A stretch of 64,000 nt of DNA from Mesostigma viride (Eukaryota > Streptophyta > Mesostigmatophyceae > Mesostigmatales > Mesostigmataceae), in the NCBI GenBank assembly GCA_009746045.1, contig RPFO01000436.1, positions 243,501-307,500 of the forward strand, read 5' to 3'. Positions within the stretch are counted from its first letter, which is position 1. Each line of letters starts with the position of its first letter. The notes under the pieces were generated by a model, which saw nothing but the letters and a program-made list of their open reading frames with translations, was not told where the DNA came from and made no database searches. The position numbers and the translations under genes were made by a program. Below are positions 21,618-33,434 of the stretch, one piece after another.

Positions 21618-22874
21618 TGGATGGATGGATGGATGGATGGATGGATGGATGGATGGATGGATGGATGCATGGATGGATGGATGGATGGATGGATGGATGG
21701 ATGGATGGATGGATGGATGGATGGATGGATGGATGGATGGATGGATGGATGGATGGATGGATGGATGGATGGATGGATGGATGGATGGATGGATGGATGG
21801 ATGGATGGATGGATGGATGGATGGATGGATGGATGGATGGATGGATGGATGGATGGATGGATGGATGGATGGATGGATGGATGGATGGATGGATGGATGG
21901 ATGGATGGATGGATGGATGGATGGATGGATGGATGGATGGATGGATGGATGGATGGATGGATGGATGGATGGATGGATGGATGGATGGATGGATGGATGG
22001 ATGGATGGATGGATGGATGGATGGATGGATGGATGGATGGATGGATGGATGGATGGATGGATGGATGGATGGATGGATGGATGGATGGATGGATGGATGG
22101 ATGGATGGATGGATGGATGGATGGATGGATGGATGGATGGATGGATGGATGGATGGATGGATGGATGGATGGATGGATGGATGGATGGATGGATGGATGG
22201 ATGGATGGATGGATGGATGGATGGATGGATGGATGGATGGATGGATGGATGGATGGATGGATGGATGGATGGATGGATGGATGGATGGATGGATGGATGG
22301 ATGGATGGATGGATGGATGGATGGATGGATGGATGGATGGATGGATGGATGGATGGATGGATGGATGGATGGATGGATGGATGGATGGATGGATGGATGG
22401 ATGGATGGATGGATGGATGGATGGATGGATGGATGGATGGATGGATGGATGGATGGATGGATGGATGGATGGATGGATGGATGGATGGATGGATGGATGG
22501 ATGGATGGATGGATGGATGGATGGATGGATGGATGGATGGATGGATGGATGGATGGATGGATGGATGGATGGATGGATGGATGGATGGATGGATGGATGG
22601 ATGGATGGATGGATGGATGGATGGATGGATGGATGGATGGATGGATGGATGGATGGATGGATGGATGGATGGATGGATGGATGGATGGATGGATGGATGG
22701 ATGGATGGATGGATGGATGGATGGATGGATGGATGGATGGATGGATGGATGGATGGATGGATGGATGGATGGATGGATGGATGGATGGATGGATGGATGG
22801 ATGGATGGATGGATGGATGGATGGATGGATGGATGGATGGATGGATGGATGGATGGATGGATGGATGGATGGAT
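21618..22874. repeat. (GATG)n array 2, about 314 units
   Basis: A tetranucleotide array with a single GATGCATGG variant near 21664. It abuts the truncated 5' end of an ORF1-element copy at 22875. Confidence 0.98.
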
Positions 22875-24346
22875 CATCATGTGCAGCTACCTGCGCTGCG
22901 ACGCCCAGGACATCACCCAGATTGGCTACGCTGGCCTCAGGAGCCTCCTGCATGAGCGCAGACGGGCAGCCACAGCAGCTGCAGCATCCCCGCAGAGCAG
23001 CACCTCCCCCAGCACGGACTCCATCCGAGCTGCAGTGGCGGAGCAGCTGGCGCCGATGGCTGAGCAGCTCGCCGCCCTGATCGACGCGCCTGACGGCCCA
23101 CTCAACACTCTCTCGGCCAATTAAGGTCAACAACATTGAAGCCAGAGTCGCCCTTAAGCTCCAGCCTCAGTTTACTGCTATACGCAAGAGCACATTGCCA
23201 CCAAAGTTTCCGAGGCCACAGCCACTGTGACCACCCGCCTTAACCAGGTGGAAGGCCGAGTCGGCCATGGCACCGTGAAACTTGAGGCAGTTGCTGCCAA
23301 GGTAGACGCCCTGGCCACGCAGGTCCCTGAGATCGCCGAGCGAACGGCCACCATCGCCGCCCAACCTGCTGGTAGGGCTAGCGATGACCCCTCGACTCGC
23401 GCCTCCTGGGCGGACCTGCTCAAGAGCCAGGCATCCTCTACCACGACCGCCATCACCACCAAGCTCCAGGAGCTGGAAGACACGCGCCGCGAGGCCGCTG
23501 ACCGCGACCGTCGCCGCTGCCGGGTCATCCTCAGGCGCTTCGACATGCCGCCGGAGGAGACCCCAGACTCTCTTCTCGACGAGCTGAAGAAACAGCTCTT
23601 GGCGTGCATGCAGCTGCCAGGTGCGATAGTACTGCAGGGCGCCTACCGCCTGCCCCATCCACGGGCCAATTAAGGCTGGGCCCCCTCCAGTGGTCCTCAC
23701 CTTCAGCGACATCACAGCCCGAGTTCGGTTCCTCTCTCGCCGCAAGAAGCTGGTGAACACCTCCTGGTCGCTTGACGACGACCTGACGCCAGCCCAGCAG
23801 CAGCAACGCCGCGATCAGTGGCCCGACTACATCCGCCACAAGACCAACCCCGAGAAGCCCCAAGTGTACTGGCGGGGCGGGGACCTCTATGTCAACAAGA
23901 AACTGTGGAAGCCCCCCCGGGCCTCCCCGGGATAGAGCACTCCAGCTAGTTGTCTAGATGGGGGCAACCGATTATGGGATATAGCTTAGGCATTACAGCA
24001 CTTGAAACGATATTAGCGCACAGCGTTATAGTACCTTCAATTAGCTCTGGCACCTTGTGGCCATCAGCTTGCGCCTTAATTAGCCGACGTCTTGCGCCCA
24101 CCTCACATTTGTAGCATAAGCTATGCGTCAGCCTACCTATGGTATTGCACTGGTTGTATTGCACCCACAGTGTTGCGCCCCGGCACCATGCCGTGGAGAG
24201 AGCGCTCTGTGGCCTGCCCACCTGCGGCAGTGAGAGAAGCTAGGGCGCCCTCCCTCCTTCTCGCTGTGTATAAAGGGTTGAAGGTTCCTTTACTCTGTAT
24301 TGGCACCCACGTGACGCAGTCACGCGCTTATTAATTAATTAATTAA
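22875..24346 (+). mobile_element. ORF1-only retroelement copy A (F2 hairpin, AATT tail)
   Basis: An ORF1-like pseudogene occupies about 22875-23935: a coiled-coil region, RRRCRVILRRFDMPPEE near 23510, VVLTFSDITARVRFLSRRKK near 23690, and LDDDLTPAQQQQRRDQWPDY, ending PRASPG and stop at 23935. Stops after LNTLSAN and PHPRAN break the frame. About 370 bp of 3' UTR follows, then hairpin CGTGAC-GCA-GTCACG (24310-24324) and the AATT tail 24328-24346, which runs directly into GATG array 3. There is no ORF2 between ORF1 and the tail. Confidence 0.8.
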
Positions 24347-25630
24347 TGGATGGATGGATGGATGGATGGATGGATGGATGGATGGATGGATGGATGGATG
24401 GATGGATGGATGGATGGATGGATGGATGGATGGATGGATGGATGGATGGATGGATGGATGGATGGATGGATGGATGGATGGATGGATGGATGGATGGATG
24501 GATGGATGGATGGATGGATGGATGGATGGATGGATGGATGGATGGATGGATGGATGGATGGATGGATGGATGGATGGATGGATGGATGGATGGATGGATG
24601 GATGGATGGATGGATGGATGGATGGATGGATGGATGGATGGATGGATGGATGGATGGATGGATGGATGGAATATGGATGGATGGATGGATGGATGGATGG
24701 ATGGATGGATGGATGGATGGATGGATGGATGGATGGATGGATGGATGGATGGATGGATGGATGGATGGATGGATGGATGGATGGATGGATGGATGGATGG
24801 ATGGATGGATGGATGGATGGATGGATGGATGGATGGATGGATGGATGGATGGATGGATGGATGGATGGATGGATGGATGGATGGATGGATGGATGGATGG
24901 ATGGATGGATGGATGGATGGATGGATGGATGGATGGATGGATGGATGGATGGATGGATGGATGGATGGATGGATGGATGGATGGATGGATGGATGGATGG
25001 ATGGATGGATGGATGGATGGATGGATGGATGGATGGATGGATGGATGGATGGATGGATGGATGGATGGATGGATGGATGGATGGATGGATGGATGGATGG
25101 ATGGATGGATGGATGGATGGATGGATGGATGGATGGATGGATGGATGGATGGATGGATGGATGGATGGATGGATGGATGGATGGATGGATGGATGGATGG
25201 ATGGATGGATGGATGGATGGATGGATGGATGGATGGATGGATGGATGGATGGATGGATGGATGGATGGATGGATGGATGGATGGATGGATGGATGGATGG
25301 ATGGATGGATGGATGGATGGATGGATGGATGGATGGATGGATGGATGGATGGATGGATGGATGGATGGATGGATGGATGGATGGATGGATGGATGGATGG
25401 ATGGATGGATGGATGGATGGATGGATGGATGGATGGATGGATGGATGGATGGATGGATGGATGGATGGATGGATGGATGGATGGATGGATGGATGGATGG
25501 ATGGATGGATGGATGGATGGATGGATGGATGGATGGATGGATGGATGGATGGATGGATGGATGGATGGATGGATGGATGGATGGATGGATGGATGGATGG
25601 ATGGATGGATGGATGGATGGATGGATGGAT
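24347..25630. repeat. (GATG)n array 3, about 321 units
   Basis: It starts directly after an AATT tail (ATTAATTAATGGATGG) and carries one GGAATATGG interruption near 24668. Confidence 0.98.
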
Positions 25631-27100
25631 CATCATGTGCAGCTACCTGCGCTGCGACGCCCAGGACATCACCCAGATTGGCTACGCTGGCCTCAGGAGC
25701 CTCCTGCATGAGCGCAGACGGGCAGCCACAGCAGCTGCAGCATCCCCGCAGAGCAGCACCTCCCCAGCACGGACTCCATCCGAGCTGCAGTGGCGGAGCA
25801 GCTGGCGCCGATGGCTGAGCAGCTCGCCGCCCTGATCGACGCGCCTGACGGCCCACTCAACACTCTCTCGGCCAATTAAGGTCAACAACATTGAAGCCAG
25901 AGTCGCCCTTAAGCTCCAGCCTCAGTTTACTGCTATACGCAAGAGCACATTGCCACCAAAGTTTCCGAGGCCACAGCCACTGTGACCACCCGCCTTAACC
26001 AGGTGGAAGGCCGAGTCGGCCATGGCACCGTGAAACTTGAGGCAGTTGCTGCCAAGGTAGACGCCCTGGCCACGCAGGTCCCTGAGATCGCCGAGCGAAC
26101 GGCCACCATCGCCGCCCAACCTGCTGGTAGGGCTAGCGATGACCCTCGACTCGCGCCTCCTGGGCGGACCTGCTCAAGAGCCAGGCATCCTCTACCACGA
26201 CCGCCATCACCACCAAGCTCCAGGAGCTGGAAGACACGCGCCGCGAGGCCGCTGACCGCGACCGTCGCCGCTGCCGGGTCATCCTCAGGCGCTTCGACAT
26301 GCCGCCGGAGGAGACCCCAGACTCTCTTCTCGACGAGCTGAAGAAACAGCTCTTGGCGTGCATGCAGCTGCCAGGTGCGATAGTACTGCAGGGCGCCTAC
26401 CGCCTGCCCCATCCACGGGCCAATTAAGGCTGGGCCCCCTCCAGTGGTCCTCACCTTCAGCGACATCACAGCCCGAGTTCGGTTCCTCTCTCGCCGCAAG
26501 AAGCTGGTGAACACCTCCTGGTCGCTTGACGACGACCTGACGCCAGCCCAGCAGCAGCAACGCCGCGATCAGTGGCCCGACTACATCCGCCACAAGACCA
26601 ACCCCGAGAAGCCCCAAGTGTACTGGCGGGGCGGGGACCTCTATGTCAACAAGAAACTGTGGAAGCCCCCCCGGGCCTCCCCGGGATAGAGCACTCCAGC
26701 TAGTTGTCTAGATGGGGGCAACCGATTATGGGATATAGCTTAGGCATTACAGCACTTGAAACGATATTAGCGCACAGCGTTATAGTACCTTCAATTAGCT
26801 CTGGCACCTTGTGGCCATCAGCTTGCGCCTTAATTAGCCGACGTCTTGCGCCCACCTCACATTTGTAGCATAAGCTATGCGTCAGCCTACCTATGGTATT
26901 GCACTGGTTGTATTGCACCCACAGTGTTGCGCCCCGGCACCATGCCGTGGAGAGAGCGCTCTGTGGCCTGCCCACCTGCGGCAGTGAGAGAAGCTAGGGC
27001 GCCCTCCCTCCTTCTCGCTGTGTATAAAGGGTTGAAGGTTCCTTTACTCTGTATTGGCACCCACGTGACGCAGTCACGCGCTTATTAATTAATTAATTAA
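25631..27100 (+). mobile_element. ORF1-only retroelement copy B
   Basis: The duplicate of copy A, with the same stops, the same 3' UTR, the same hairpin and the AATT tail at about 27082-27100. One C lost from a C-run (about 25763) and another near 26143 shift the frame relative to copy A. Confidence 0.85.
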
Positions 27101-28282
27101 TGGATGGATGGATGGATGGATGGATGGATGGATGGATGGATGGATGGATGGATGGATGGATGGATGGATGGATGGATGGATGGATGGATGGATGGATGGA
27201 TGGATGGATGGATGGATGGATGGATGGATGGATGGATGGATGGATGGATGGATGGATGGATGGATGGATGGATGGATGGATGGATGGATGGATGGATGGA
27301 TGGATGGATGGATGGATGGATGGATGGATGGATGGATGGATGGATGGATGGATGGATGGATGGATGGATGGATGGATGGATGGATGGATGGATGGATGGA
27401 TGGATGGATGGAATATGGATGGATGGATGGATGGATGGATGGATGGATGGATGGATGGATGGATGGATGGATGGATGGATGGATGGATGGATGGATGGAT
27501 GGATGGATGGATGGATGGATGGATGGATGGATGGATGGATGGATGGATGGATGGATGGATGGATGGATGGATGGATGGATGGATGGATGGATGGATGGAT
27601 GGATGGATGGATGGATGGATGGATGGATGGATGGATGGATGGATGGATGGATGGATGGATGGATGGATGGATGGATGGATGGATGGATGGATGGATGGAT
27701 GGATGGATGGATGGATGGATGGATGGATGGATGGATGGATGGATGGATGGATGGATGGATGGATGGATGGATGGATGGATGGATGGATGGATGGATGGAT
27801 ATGGATGGATGGATGGATGGATGGATGGATGCATGGATGGATGGATGGATGGATGGATGGATGGATGGATGGATGGATGGATGGATGGATGGATGGATGG
27901 ATGGATGGATGGATGGATGGATGGATGGATGGATGGATGGATGGATGGATGGATGGATGGATGGATGGATGGATGGATGGATGGATGGATGGATGGATGG
28001 ATGGATGGATGGATGGATGGATGGATGGATGGATGGATGGATGGATGGATGGATGGATGGATGGATGGATGGATGGATGGATGGATGGATGGATGGATGG
28101 ATGGATGGATGGATGGATGGATGGATGGATGGATGGATGGATGGATGGATGGATGGATGGATGGATGGATGGATGGATGGATGGATGGATGGATGGATGG
28201 ATGGATGGATGGATGGATGGATGGATGGATGGATGGATGGATGGATGGATGGATGGATGGATGGATGGATGGATGGATGGAT
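27101..28282. repeat. (GATG)n array 4, about 295 units
   Basis: It shares the GGAATATGG interruption of array 3 near 27411 and has further GGATATGG and GATGCATGG variants near 27799 and 27831. It ends at TTGACGGATTTTC. Confidence 0.98.
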
Positions 28283-28417
28283 TGACGGATTTTCATCCCC
28301 TATTCCTATGTTTTCTCACGTGTACGGCCGCCTTGTAAGCTTCGCCAATTCTGGCGAACCTAACGGTTCTTCCGAAAATCCAAATTGGCTCCGCCTGATC
28401 AAGCGAGGGTTTCCTCA

Positions 28418-29085
28418 TAGGGCTGGCACATCCGGGTCTTTTCTCGACCCGGACACGAACACGAACACCTGGGGAGGGTACCCGAACCCGAACACGAACA
28501 TGTTCGGTACATTCCCAGGTGACCCGAACACGACTGAACACGAACATGTACTGTTTTAAGTGACCCGAACCCGAACCCGAACATTACCCGAACATTTTAC
28601 CGAACACGAACAATTCATTAAATAAATTAAAATAAGTGAGAAACTATACATAGTTTGTTGTCACTTTTAATAATACGCAATTTAATAATGATTACGTAAT
28701 CATTACCTAAACTAGTCCGGTCGTGCTTAGACAACTCTACTACCGTACAACAGCTTTGCTCTTGCCCTGTGCCAGCGTGTCGGCGGACTAATCTAGGCCG
28801 CTTTTTCATCAGAGAAGCGTTGCCTAGTCGGATCACTGGATGGTACTACAGGGGTTCCGCCAGAAAATGTTCGGTACCGGGTCAGAGGCGAACATGTTCG
28901 CCCGGTTCCCAGGGTGACCCGAATACGGACACGAACATGTTCTATAAGTTTCCAGGTGACCCGAACCCGAACAGCACATGTTCGGCCGAACATTTTTGCC
29001 GACCCGGACACCGCACATGTTCGGTATTTCTATTCGCCCGAACAATCATGTCCGTGTTCGGTATGCGGCGGATGTGCCAGCCCTA
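28418..29085. mobile_element. Non-autonomous hAT-like element, 0.67 kb
   Basis: The terminal inverted repeat begins TAGGGCTGGCACATCCG at both ends. Subterminal regions are crowded with CCCGAACA/TGTTCGG words in both orientations, typical of hAT transposase-binding repeats. The flanks TTTCCTCA and TTTCCTGA form an 8-bp target duplication with one mismatch (one extra base on the right). There is no coding capacity. Confidence 0.8.
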
Positions 29086-29195
29086 CTTTCCTGAGCTCTT
29101 TCCTGCCTCTTATTTCGCACGATCCTCGAAAAACCAAGACCTTTCTGCTGCCACAAGAAACGGCATGCGCATATTAAAACCTGCGCGGCTGCGCA

Positions 29196-30767
29196 TAGGG
29201 TTGTACCGAATAGCGTTTTGGCTTGCCGAATCGGATACTCGGACCAGGGGGGTGCCCCGAACCCTATGCCGAATATGTTTGGAGCCTCCCGATACCGATA
29301 CCGAATATGTTCGGAGCTGAAGGGCCCTTCCCGAATCGAACACCGAATAGTTCTCCGAACTATTCGGACGCCGATCGCCGGAATAATGACGACAGTAGCT
29401 ACTATAACATATTAGGTAGACAACTTGTATCATTTGTACTAATGAGACTTATATTAATTATTTTGTATCAATTATATATTGAGATACACTTAGTGTTTAA
29501 TACTTTAGACGAGCACAGTTGCCTTCCCTGCGTAGTGCATTCAGCTTTTGGGCGTCGGCCTAACTCACAGTCGGCGGAGGCATGACCGCGCCAGCTGGTG
29601 AGTGGAGGCTGGAGGCTGCGCCGCCCGCTGGTAGGGGTACAGTCATTCCCGCGTTAAGTTGCGATCGCCCCCTAAAATTTGGCGCCGCAACTTAACGCGG
29701 GAACGCAACTTAACGGTAGAATTAGGCTAGCAGCCCACCACCTCCTCCTCTGACGGACTTCTATACGGCATTCGACAGCTCTCGTCAAGCCCGATCCATC
29801 TGCAGCGTCAATTAAGCCGGCCTAAGTCCATTTTCCAGGCCAGATATTTTGGACAAAGGCGGGCTGCAAAACCGCACGCCGTGGGCAGCCACGCAGTGCC
29901 TGCGTTTTATACCACAAATGTGTGTTTTAACCCTCTGACTTCGGCTCTCTTTTTGGCGGGTCACTTAGTTGCCAGCCGGCTTCACGTTTGACTGTGACAA
30001 AACATGGGAACAGTCGTGAGGGAAGCTTCATTTACTGTCAATGGCCTGCATGTAAAGAATAATAACATCAGCATGGAGGCCACATGCAGCGAGACTGCCT
30101 GTGGCCTCAACGACCTTGTCTTTGCCCTTCTGTGGTGCCGTGCATTCATTCAGTTCGGCATGATGGTGGTAATTTCCGGCAAGTTGTCTCAATTACAGAC
30201 CCTGCATGGTCGTGGATTCTCATATAGTGTACCGCAGCCCGCAGGCTGCAAAACTCATAAGTTTGTAAGGTTGCATTCGCGCTTTTCACCTAAGCCAGCA
30301 GGCGGGGAAATTTGCGCGCCAGTGGGGCTTGCGTATTTTGCCGCCTAAAATCACGTAGCGGGTCCGGACTTGGCAAAAAATGGCCTCCTGTGCGGCCAAA
30401 AATGGCCTGACACCTACAGATCGAGTCATTACCGCGTTAAGTTGCGATGGCCTCCATGCTTAAGTTGCGGTCGCCCCCCAAACTTCGGCGCCGCAACTTA
30501 ACGCGGGAACGCAACCTTAAGAAACGCAACTTAACGCGGGAATGACTGTACTACTATTCGATATTCGGAACTACGAATATTATTCGTCGAATAGTAGGTT
30601 GTTCCGATTTCGATACCGAACATGTTCGGAAGTAGAGCTTGCCTCCCGATACCGATACCGAATATGTTCAGACGGACAGACCGTTCGCCGTATACTGAAC
30701 AAATTCGGTGTTCGGTTCGGTATTCGGGGGATATTCGGTATTCGGAACACTATTCGGTACAACCCTA
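29196..30767. mobile_element. hAT-like element with exact 8-bp target duplication
   Basis: The inverted termini read TAGGGTTGTACCGAATAG and are flanked by GCTGCGCA at 29188-29195 and again at 30768-30775. Both ends hold CCGAATA/TATTCGG subterminal repeats. A 909-bp element is nested inside. Without it the host element would be about 660 bp, close to the neighbouring hAT-like element. Confidence 0.9.
29640..30548. mobile_element. TA-flanked element with terminal hairpins, nested in the hAT element
   Basis: Perfect 24-bp inverted ends begin CAGTCATTCCCGCGTTAAG, flanked by TA on both sides, which suits a Tc1/mariner-like element. Each terminus also folds back on itself, because GCGTTAAGTTGCG and its complement are repeated within the first 70 bp and the last 120 bp. 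A 114-codon frame at 30004-30348 has no recognised domain and may be fortuitous. Confidence 0.85.
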
Positions 30768-31129
30768 GCTGCGCAAGCTTGAGCTATGCCACCTGGCGAA
30801 CTCGTGCCTAATGCAAGAAGTCAAGAAATTCCGACTTGGGAGTTCGGAGTGTCCAAATCGAAAATTTCCCGCGTCCCCCTTCCCCGAAAATTTAATTTTC
30901 CCGCCTCGCCTCTGCTGGGTGCCCGCCAGCCCGATGCCGCGATCTTTTCTGGGGAGGTATGGTCGAAAGTGTCGATACATTGGTAGGTAAGACCATGCCA
31001 GTCGCCGTGCCCGAAGTCGGATTGCGCTGAAGTCATCGACCTCGATGCTTGTGTGTGGTAAGGAGCGCGTTTGCCCACGAATCCCACGCTACGTAAGCTA
31101 GCTTGAGCGTGTTAGAGAAAGTAAAGCGG

Positions 31130-31135
31130 TATAAA
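31130..31135 (+). promoter_or_regulatory. TATA-like box upstream of the F-box/LRR gene
   Basis: TATAAA in a GCGGTATAAAGAAG context lies 335 bp before the ATG in a 690-bp interval with no other feature. The assignment is by position only. Confidence 0.25.
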
Positions 31136-31469
31136 GAAGCGGTAATAAGACAAGTCTGCTCGGGCCGGCTTCATTTGTCAGGCCGTTTAGCGTTAACGCC
31201 GCGTCGGTTCGTTCCGGGCGTGAATTTTTTGTTAAGCACAGCAGTCTTTGCGACAGTTCGACGACCGAAATCGGAAATATCGCCTAGGGGGTTTCGAAGA
31301 ACGGCTTTTTTGCCAGTTGGGCTTTTCGGCTTGACTTTTGAGCTTGGTTGGGGATCTTGCCAGCGACGTAATTGTTTTGGGGTTAGCCCCCGTAAAGCTT
31401 TTACTTTGGATTTCGCACCTAGCAGCTTTCAGTCCACCGCACACCTTGCGCCAGGGAGTACCCGCAACG

Positions 31470-33434
31470 ATGTCCGCCCATCCGTCTCAAGAGGTGACCC
31501 TGGAGCAGGTGATGGCCGTCCCTGGGATCGGCGTCCAGGTGATGGCGGCGCTGCCTGTTTCAGATCAAGTGCGACTGCGGCCGACGTGCCGCGCGTTCCG
31601 GGACGCGGCCGACGAATCCCTGTCCCACGTTACCGAGCTTTACGGGGAAGACGTTGCCGGGGATGGTTCCCGGCCCGGCGTCACCGGGCTGTCCTGGCTG
31701 CTGACCAAGAAGTGCCCGCGCCTCACAGCCCTGAGCGTGGACACGCGGGCGAATTGTGAGCTTCCCTGGGCTGACAGGGACCGCTGGGCCGTCTCGTGGC
31801 CCAGGGGTAAATCTCACAGGATCAGCTTCGGCGTGCTGGAAGTCGAGGAAATCGCACGCGGGTGCACTGGACTCAAGCACCTGAACGTGGCCAGCTGCTG
31901 GGGCGTGTCATCGTACGATCTGAGGGTCCTCGCGCGGTCCTTACACGAGCTGGAGACACTGGACGTGTCCAACTGCAAGATCGATGACGACGGCATCATG
32001 TCCATCGCAGAGTCCTGCCCCAAGCTGCGCCAGCTGTCCGCCTCCAACTGCCCCCACGTCACGGACGAGAGCTTGACCTCTCTGGCCCAGCACTGCCGCC
32101 AGCTGGTGGCGGTGGACATCGCCAAGACCCGGGTCACAGACGCCGGTGTCACCGTTCTCGTCCGGAGCGTCGGCGCGTCCCTGTGCTCCCTGGTCCTCCC
32201 TCGCCGCGTGACGGACGCAAGCGTGTCCCTCATCGCCGACCACTGCCCTCACCTCCGGACGTTGGTACTCCAGGAGGGGAGGCGCGTGACCAGCGCCAGC
32301 GTCAAGAGGATTGCAGCAGGCTGCCCCCGTCTCGAGCGGCTGGACGTGCCGTGCCTGGCCTTCGATGAGGTGTACGAGGGGTTTGGCATTCCACTGGGGG
32401 AAGCCCTCTCCAAGGAGGACATCTCGGCCCTAGTGGTCGGCTGCCCCGGTCTCCGGCGGCTGAACCTGTCCAGGACGGGCCTCTCGGACGCGTCCGTGAG
32501 GACGATCGCGGAGCACTGCCCGAGGCTCGAGCATCTGGATGTGAGCGATTGCGAGGGCGTGTCGGATGCCGGCATCCGCGCAGTCGCGGTCGGTTGCAGG
32601 GATTTGCGCCACCTGGCGGTCGCGGGCTGCCTGCGCATCAAGGACGCCGCAATCCGGCTCGTGGCGCAGCAGTGCCCGCGGCTGCAGGCGTTGGTGATCA
32701 CGAGGACCGTGGTCGGGGATGTGGGACTCCTGGCGGTTGGTGCCAGCTGCCACGAGCTCTCGCGGCTGGAAATGGAGCGGTGTGCTCGTGTGCGCGGGCC
32801 CGGGTTAACTGCGGTCGCGGAGGGCTGCCCGAGGCTTGAGCACTTGGACATCTCCTTTGCTTCCGTGTCGAGGAACTCACTCATGGCGGTGAGCCAGCGC
32901 TGCGCTCGGCTGCGTACCTTGCGCGCGGACTCCGTTCGGATCGCGCAGGTCACACTGATGAAGATGGTGGAGGAGATGGGGTCGCGCCTGCGGGTGCTCT
33001 CGCTCGTGGACAATTGGGATATCACGGACAAGGCTGTGGTGCTCCTGGCGAGGAAGTGCCCGGGGTTGAAGAGCCTCGTGGTCTCAGGGAGTCAAATATC
33101 GGACCGGGGGATTCAGGCGCTCCGTAACGGATGCAAGGGTCTGCAGCGGTTGACCATGGACAGCTGTCCCAAGGTGACATCCGCGGGTGTCAGGTCGCTG
33201 GACTTGGACAGGTGCTGTGTGGAGTACGATGACGACGACAGAAATGCGCTCAGTGCGAGCAGCGATGATGAGAGCGAGGACGGGGTTGGCTGGGGGGTTG
33301 ACTGGGGGGATGAGGATGAGGATGACGACGACTATGGGGAGGAGGAGGACAGTAATGTGGAGGCGGACTTTGCGGCGAGTGTTATGGAACTCATGATGGC
33401 GGTGGCTGCGAGGCAAGCGGGCAGAGGCCGGTAA
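31470..33434 (+). CDS. F-box-like leucine-rich-repeat protein (intronless)
   Basis: 654 residues; the first in-frame ATG is at 31470. Residues about 10-50 form a diverged F-box-like helix bundle (VMAALPVSDQVRLRPTCRAF). Residues about 110-590 contain roughly 16 leucine-rich repeats of the cysteine-containing AMN1/FBXL type, with recurring CPRLEHLDVSDC-like units. Residues about 590-640 are strongly acidic (DEDEDDDDYGEEED), and the tail is VAARQAGRGR. In the family the F-box binds SKP1 of an SCF ubiquitin ligase and the repeats select the substrate; the substrate here is unknown. It has no introns, unlike the other two genes, and sits between transposons. The GC-rich coding region is intact and conserved-looking, so it is probably functional. 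An LRR protein without a working F-box is the alternative. Confidence 0.88.
   Translation: MSAHPSQEVTLEQVMAVPGIGVQVMAALPVSDQVRLRPTCRAFRDAADESLSHVTELYGEDVAGDGSRPGVTGLSWLLTKKCPRLTALSVDTRANCELPWADRDRWAVSWPRGKSHRISFGVLEVEEIARGCTGLKHLNVASCWGVSSYDLRVLARSLHELETLDVSNCKIDDDGIMSIAESCPKLRQLSASNCPHVTDESLTSLAQHCRQLVAVDIAKTRVTDAGVTVLVRSVGASLCSLVLPRRVTDASVSLIADHCPHLRTLVLQEGRRVTSASVKRIAAGCPRLERLDVPCLAFDEVYEGFGIPLGEALSKEDISALVVGCPGLRRLNLSRTGLSDASVRTIAEHCPRLEHLDVSDCEGVSDAGIRAVAVGCRDLRHLAVAGCLRIKDAAIRLVAQQCPRLQALVITRTVVGDVGLLAVGASCHELSRLEMERCARVRGPGLTAVAEGCPRLEHLDISFASVSRNSLMAVSQRCARLRTLRADSVRIAQVTLMKMVEEMGSRLRVLSLVDNWDITDKAVVLLARKCPGLKSLVVSGSQISDRGIQALRNGCKGLQRLTMDSCPKVTSAGVRSLDLDRCCVEYDDDDRNALSASSDDESEDGVGWGVDWGDEDEDDDDYGEEEDSNVEADFAASVMELMMAVAARQAGRGR

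Larger units (their letters stand above)
22875..28282 (+). repeat. Tandem segmental duplication, unit about 2.75 kb
   Basis: The unit [ORF1 element + tail + GATG array] occurs twice: 22875-25630 and 25631-28282. The element parts are nearly identical (two single-base indels seen, near 23009 and 23391 of copy A), and both arrays share a GGAATATGG interruption about 315-325 bp from their start. The duplication therefore includes array sequence and is recent. Confidence 0.9.

Noticed and set aside
20114-28559. Trp-Met-Asp-Gly and His-Pro-Ser-Ile repeat proteins
   Set aside because: They are translations of (GATG)n arrays. Both strands and all frames are open, with no codon bias or conserved flanks.
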